Below are positions 59,119-64,000 of a stretch of 64,000 bases of DNA, in pieces; position 1 is the stretch's first letter, and every line of letters starts with the position of its first letter. Source of the stretch: Galaxea fascicularis (lineage: Eukaryota; Cnidaria; Anthozoa; Scleractinia; Euphylliidae); the NCBI GenBank assembly GCA_948470475.1, contig OX419346.1:13103843-13167842 (forward strand). The letters run 5' to 3'. The notes beneath the pieces were generated by a model. The model saw nothing but the letters and a program-made list of their open reading frames with translations, was not told where the DNA came from and did not search any database. The position numbers and the translations under genes were made by a program.

Positions 59119-59714
59119 TTTACCGAATCAGTTTTGCCCTTTGTTTTTCCAGGTCGTTGCCCGCTCGCTCAGTTTCACACTCTTAAAAACATGATGAACA
59201 GCTATGCAAAGGCGAATTGCCAAGACCAACCAAGGTTGGTAAGTTTTACTGCCGTATTTACGGGATATTGTGTTGAGTTGAATTTTTTCCCCTTTTGGAG
59301 GCTTTAGCGCGTGCAAAGTTGCTAATTTGGAACGTGACGTTAAACTTTCGCTTGTGACGTGAAATAATTGGAGACAAAAGCATAGGAGGTTAGAGGGAAA
59401 GGCTTTTGCAGCCCTTCTAACGCCAAAAGCTGGTTAATTTGATGCATTACAAATCACCACATCAGCAGCTACATATACAAGAAACTTTAGCCGTCTATGT
59501 AGTGCTTTTAAAAGTACCAATTGATCTCGTTCCAAGTGGGGAAAAATTGACACAGAGTTGAAACTGAGGCGATATGGATCAGGCAAGTTTTTTTTTGGCT
59601 CCTTCTCTTTGCTTTACGCTAAAGCAGTTTACTGTAAAACACTGGAACACCTCTTGCAACTTGAAATTGACGCCTAGGCTGCTATAAAGCACGAAATCTT
59701 GGCTTGAAGCCCTT

Positions 59715-59834
59715 GTCTACGACCATACCACAAGGGAAACACCGGTTCTCGTCCGATCACCGAAGTTAAGCTTTGTCGGGCGGGGTTAGTACTTGGATGA
59801 TTGATCGCCTAGGAATACCTCGTGTTGTAGACTT
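59715..59834 (+). rRNA. 5S rRNA, copy 95
   Basis: Base -20 is A. S spacer with T8 follows (+530). Confidence 0.96.
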
Positions 59835-60244
59835 TTTACCGAATCAGTTTTGCCAATTTGGAACGTGACGTTAAACTTTCGCTTGTGACATGAAATAATT
59901 GTAGACAAGAGCATAGGAGGTTAGAGGGAAAGGCTTTTGCAGCCCTTCTAACGCCAAAAGCTGGTTAATTTGATGCATTAGAAATCACCAGATCAGCAGC
60001 TACATATACAAGAAACCTTAGCCGTCTATGTAGTGCTTTTAAAAGTACCAATTGATCTCGTTCCAAGTGGGGAAAAATTGACACAGAGTTGAAACTGAGG
60101 CGATATGGATCAGGCAAGTTTTTTTTGGCTCCTTGTCTTTGCTTTACGCTAAAGCAGTTTACTGTAAAACACTGGAACACCTCTTGCAACTTGAAATTGA
60201 CGCCTAGGCTGCTATAAAGCACGACATCTTGGCTTGAAGCCCTT

Positions 60245-60364
60245 GTCTACGACCATACCACAAGGGAAACACCGGTTCTCGTCCGATCACCGAAGTTAAG
60301 CTTTGTCGGGCGGGGTTAGTACTTGGATGATTGATCGCCTAGGAATACCTCGTGTTGTAGACTT
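60245..60364 (+). rRNA. 5S rRNA, copy 96
   Basis: Base -20 is C. M spacer follows (+703) with GGAGACTTT and an S-type downstream part. Confidence 0.96.
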
Positions 60365-60947
60365 TTTACCGAATCAGTTTTGCCCTTTGTTTTTCCAGGT
60401 CGTTGCCCGCTCGCTCAGTTTCACACTCTTAAAAACATGATGAACAGCTGTGCAAAGGCGAATTGCCAAGACCAACCAAGGTTGGTAAGTTTACGGCATC
60501 TTGTGTTGAGTTGAATTTTTTCCCCTTTTGGAGACTTTAGCGCGTGCAAAGTTGCCAATTTGGCACGTGACGTTAAACTTTCGCTTGTGACATGAAATAA
60601 TTGTAGACAAGAGCATAGGAGGTTAGAGGGAAAGGCTTTTGCAGCCCTTCTAACGCCAAAAGCTGGTTAATTTGATGCATTAGAAATCACCAGATCAGCA
60701 GCTACATATACAAGAAACCTTAGCCGTCTATGTAGTGCTTTTAAAAGTACCAATTGATCTCGTTCCAAGTGGGGAAAAATTGACACAGAGTTGAAACTGA
60801 GGCGATATGGATCAGGCAAGTTTTTTTTTGGCTCCTTGTCTTTGCTTTACGCTAAAGCAGTTTACTGTAAAACACTGGAACACCTCTTGCAACTTGAAAT
60901 TGACGCCTAGGCTGCTATAAAGCACGAAATCTTGGCTTGAAGCCCTT

Positions 60948-61067
60948 GTCTACGACCATACCACAAGGGAAACACCGGTTCTCGTCCGATCACCGAAGTT
61001 AAGCTTTGTCGGGCGGGGTTAGTACTTGGATGATTGATCGCCTAGGAATACCTCGTGTTGTAGACTT
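60948..61067 (+). rRNA. 5S rRNA, copy 97
   Basis: Base -20 is A. L spacer follows (+716) with an S-type downstream part and a G-interrupted T tract. Confidence 0.96.
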
Positions 61068-61663
61068 TTTACCGAATCAGTTTTGCCCTTTGTTTTTCCA
61101 GGTCGTTGCCCGCTCGCTCAGTTTCACACTCTTAAAAACATGATGAACAGCTATGCAAAGGCGAATTGCCAAGACCAACCAAGGTTGGTAAGTTTTACTG
61201 CCGTATTTACGGCATCTTGTGTTGAGTTGAATTTTTTCCCCTTTTGGAGGCTTTAGCGCGTGCAAAGTTGCCAATTTGGAACGTGACGTTAAACGTTTGC
61301 TTTTGACATGAAATAATTGTAGACAAGAGCATAGGAGGTTAGAGGGAAAGGCTTTTGCAGCCCTTCTAACGCCAAAAGCTGGTTAATTTGATGCATTAGA
61401 AATCACCAGATCAGCAGCTACATATACAAGAAACCTTAGCCGTCTATGTAGTGCTTTTAAAAGTACGAATTGATCTCGTTCCAAGTGGGGAAAAATTGAC
61501 ACAGAGTTGAAACTGAGGCGATATGGATCAGGCAAGTTTTGTTTTGGCTCCTTGTCTTTGCTTTACGCTAAAGCAGTTTACTGTAAAACACTGGAACACC
61601 TCTTGCAACTTGAAATTGACGCGTAGGCTGCTATAAAGCACGAAATCTTGGCTTGAAGCCCTT

Positions 61664-61783
61664 GTCTACGACCATACCACAAGGGAAACACCGGTTCTCG
61701 TCCGATCACCGAAGTTAAGCTTTGTCGGGCGGGGTTAGTACTTGGATGATTGATCGCCTAGGAATACCTCGTGTTGTAGACTT
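61664..61783 (+). rRNA. 5S rRNA, copy 98
   Basis: Base -20 is A; upstream CCTAGG reads CGTAGG. M spacer follows (+703), the only one with AGCTATGC. Confidence 0.96.
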
Positions 61784-62366
61784 TTTACCGAATCAGTTTT
61801 GGCCTTTGTTTTTCCAGGTCGTTGCCCGCTCGCTCAGTTTCACACTCTTAAAAACATGATGAACAGCTATGCAAAGGCGAATTGCCAAGACCAACCAAGG
61901 TTGGTAAGTTTACGGCATCTTGTGTTGAGTTGAATTTTTTCCCCTTTTGGAGGCTTTAGCGCGTGCAAAGTTGCCAATTTGGAACGTGACGTTAAACTTT
62001 CGCTTGTGACGTGAAATAATTGGAGACAAGAGCATAGGAGGTTAGAGGGAAAGGCTTTTGCAGCCCTTCTAACGCCAAAAGCTGGTTAATTTGATGCATT
62101 AGAAATCACCAGATCAGCAGCTACATATACAAGAAACCTTAGCCGTCTATGTAGTGCTTTTAAAAGTACCAATTGATCTCGTTCCAAGTGGGGAAAAATT
62201 GACACAGAGTTGAAACTGAGGCGATATGGATCAGGCAAGTTTTTTTTTGGCTCCTTGTCTTTGCTTTACGCTAAAGCAGTTTACTGTAAAACACTGGAAC
62301 ACCTCTTGCAACTTGAAATTGACGCCTAGGCTGCTATAAAGCACGAAATCTTGGCTTGAAGTCCTT

Positions 62367-62486
62367 GTCTACGACCATACCACAAGGGAAACACCGGTTC
62401 TCGTCCGATCACCGAAGTTAAGCTTTGTCGGGCGGGGTTAGTACTTGGATGATTGATCGCCTAGGAATACCTCGTGTTGTAGACTT
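62367..62486 (+). rRNA. 5S rRNA, copy 99
   Basis: Base -20 is A. S spacer follows (+531). Confidence 0.96.
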
Positions 62487-62897
62487 TTTACCGAATCAGT
62501 TTTGCCAATTTGGAACGTGACGTTAAACTTTCGCTTGTGACATGAAATAATTGTAAACAAGAGCATAGGAGGTTAGAGGGAAAGGCTTTTACAGCCCTTC
62601 TAACGCCAAAAGCTGGTTAATTTGATGCATTAGAAATCACCAGATCAGCAGCTACATATACAAGAAACCTTAGCCGTCTATGTAGTGCTTTTAAAAGTAC
62701 CAATTGATCTCGTTCCAAGTGGAGAAAAATTGACACAGAGTTGAAACTGAGGCGATATGGATCAGGCAAGTTTTTTTTTGGCTCCTTGTCTTTGCTTTAC
62801 GCTAAAGCAGTTTACTGTAAAACACTGGAACACCTCTTGCAACTTGAAATTGACGCGTAGGCTGCTATAAAGCACGAAATCTTGGCTTGAAGCCCTT

Positions 62898-63017
62898 GTC
62901 TACGACCATACCACAAGGGAAACACCGGTTCTCGTCCGATCACCGAAGTTAAGCTTTGTCGGGCGGGGTTAGTACTTGGATGATTGATCGCCTAGGAATA
63001 CCTCGTGTTGTAGACTT
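62898..63017 (+). rRNA. 5S rRNA, copy 100
   Basis: Base -20 is A. L spacer with T8 follows (+715) with GTGCTGTCGAAAG. Confidence 0.96.
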
Positions 63018-63612
63018 TTTACCGAATCAGTTTTGCCCTTTGTTTTTCCAGGTCGTTGCCCGCTCGCTCAGTTTCACACTCTTAAAAACATGATGAACAG
63101 CTATGCAAAGGCGAATTGCCAAGACCAACCAAGGTTGGTAAGTTTTACTGCCGTATTTACGGCATCTTGTGTTGAGTTGAATTTTTTCCCCTTTTGGAGG
63201 CTTTAGCGCGTGCAAAGTTGCCAATTTGGAACGTGACGTTAAACTTTCGCTTGTGACGTGAAATAATTGGAGACAAGAGCATAGGAGGTTAGAGGGAAAG
63301 GCTTTTGCAGCCCTTCTAACGCCAAAAGCTGGTTAATTTGATGCATTAGAAATCACCAGATCAGCAGCTACATATACAAGAAACCTTAGCCGTCTATGTA
63401 GTGCTGTCGAAAGTACCAATTGATCTTGTTCCAAGTGGGGAAAAATTGACACAGAGTTGAAACTGAGGCGATATGGATCAGGCAAGTTTTTTTTGGCTCC
63501 TTGTCTTTGCTTTACGCTAAAGCAGTTTACTGTAAAACACTGGAACACCTCTTGCAACTTGAAATTGACGCCTAGGCTGCTATAAAGCACGAAATCTTGG
63601 CTTGAAGCCCTT

Positions 63613-63732
63613 GTCTACGACCATACCACAAGGGAAACACCGGTTCTCGTCCGATCACCGAAGTTAAGCTTTGTCGGGCGGGGTTAGTACTTGGATGATT
63701 GATCGCCTAGGAATACCTCGTGTTGTAGACTT
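63613..63732 (+). rRNA. 5S rRNA, copy 101
   Basis: Base -20 is A. The terminator is only TTTT before a C, so termination may be weaker. An S spacer follows and runs off the window. Confidence 0.95.
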
Positions 63733-64000
63733 TTCACCGAATCAGTTTTGCCAATTTGGAACGTGACGTTAAACTTTCGCTTGTGACATGAAATAATTGT
63801 AGACAAGAGCATAGGAGGTTAGAGGGAAAGGCTTTTGCAGCCCTTCTAACGCCAAAAGCTGGTTAATTTGATGCATTAGAAATCACCAGATCAGCAGCTA
63901 CATATACAAGAAACCTTAGCCGTCTATGTAGTGCTTTTAAAAGTACCAATTGATCTCGTTCCAAGTGGGGAAAAATTGACACAGAGTTGAAACTGAGGGG
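63733..64000 (+). other. Partial S spacer at the right edge
   Basis: S junction, TGACATG/TTGTAG haplotype and spacer inverted repeats 1 and 2 are present. The window ends just before the T tract, at CTGAGGGG. No gene is seen. Confidence 0.9.

Larger units (their letters stand above)
1..64000 (+). repeat. 5S rDNA tandem array (101 genes, unit lengths 716/703/531 bp)
   Basis: Head-to-tail repeats fill the whole window with no unique sequence except one SINE. Each unit is a 120-nt 5S gene plus a spacer of about 411 nt (S), 583 nt (M) or 596 nt (L). Start-to-start distances are 531, 703 or 716, shifted by a few bases where small indels occur. Spacers differ by scattered SNPs, a 4-bp insertion, a 7-bp insertion and T-tract length. 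The start of the window lies in a spacer and the end lies in another, so both array ends are outside. Gene entries below list only variants seen by eye against the majority sequence; where none is listed I noticed none. 'Base -20' is a recurrent A/C dimorphism upstream of each gene. Confidence 0.98.

Noticed and set aside
1..64000. CRISPR-like or satellite interpretation of the regular repeats
   Set aside because: Units are 531-716 bp with a full 5S gene in each, spacers are homologous, and the SINE and 5S sequence indicate a eukaryote.

Overview
The window is one uninterrupted tandem array of 5S ribosomal RNA genes, all on the + strand. I count 101 copies: 100 of full length and one (copy 32) split by a SINE. 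Neither array end is in the window, and I see no protein-coding gene. The gene aligns without indels to the vertebrate 5S RNA as I remember it. Where the helices differ, the partner base usually changes too, so this is functional-type 5S rather than a satellite that merely resembles it.

Organism: a metazoan, most likely an anthozoan and probably a stony coral. The 5S sequence looks cnidarian to me, and the one foreign insertion (20401-20683) is a tRNA-derived SINE whose body resembles elements I recall from scleractinian genomes. Both points rest on memory, not a search.

Layout: the unit has three main lengths. L is 716 bp (41 units), M is 703 bp (13 units) and S is 531 bp (46 complete units plus a partial one at the right edge). 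S lacks a 185-bp block that sits just after the 5S terminator in L. M has that block with an internal 13-bp deletion. For a gene starting at n: TATAAA lies at n-32 to n-27, the T-run terminator starts at n+118, and the L block runs from n+140 to n+324 (M block to about n+311). The rest of the spacer is shared by all units. It holds a TGACGT motif pair, several inverted repeats, a T9 tract and the TATA-like promoter of the next gene.

Regional structure: private variants show local duplication of multi-unit blocks. These are about 1.78 kb (L+S+S) near 8.4-12.0, 31.6-35.2 and 37-40 kb, and about 1.95 kb (L+S+M) near 49.6-54.2 kb. A divergent L subfamily forms four 716-bp units in tandem at 20.7-23.4 kb, directly after the SINE. 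Mosaic spacers point to unequal exchange and gene conversion.

Most worth a second look is the 185-bp block. It carries a splice-acceptor-like site, an 86-nt stretch open in one frame, a GTAAGT donor, two small hairpins, a U6 run and a 3' hairpin. Its boundaries are TTGCC direct repeats with CTTTG/CAAAG ends. It could be a captured exon, a spliced-leader/snRNA-like gene linked to 5S (as reported for Hydra), or a small mobile insertion. The sequence alone does not decide.
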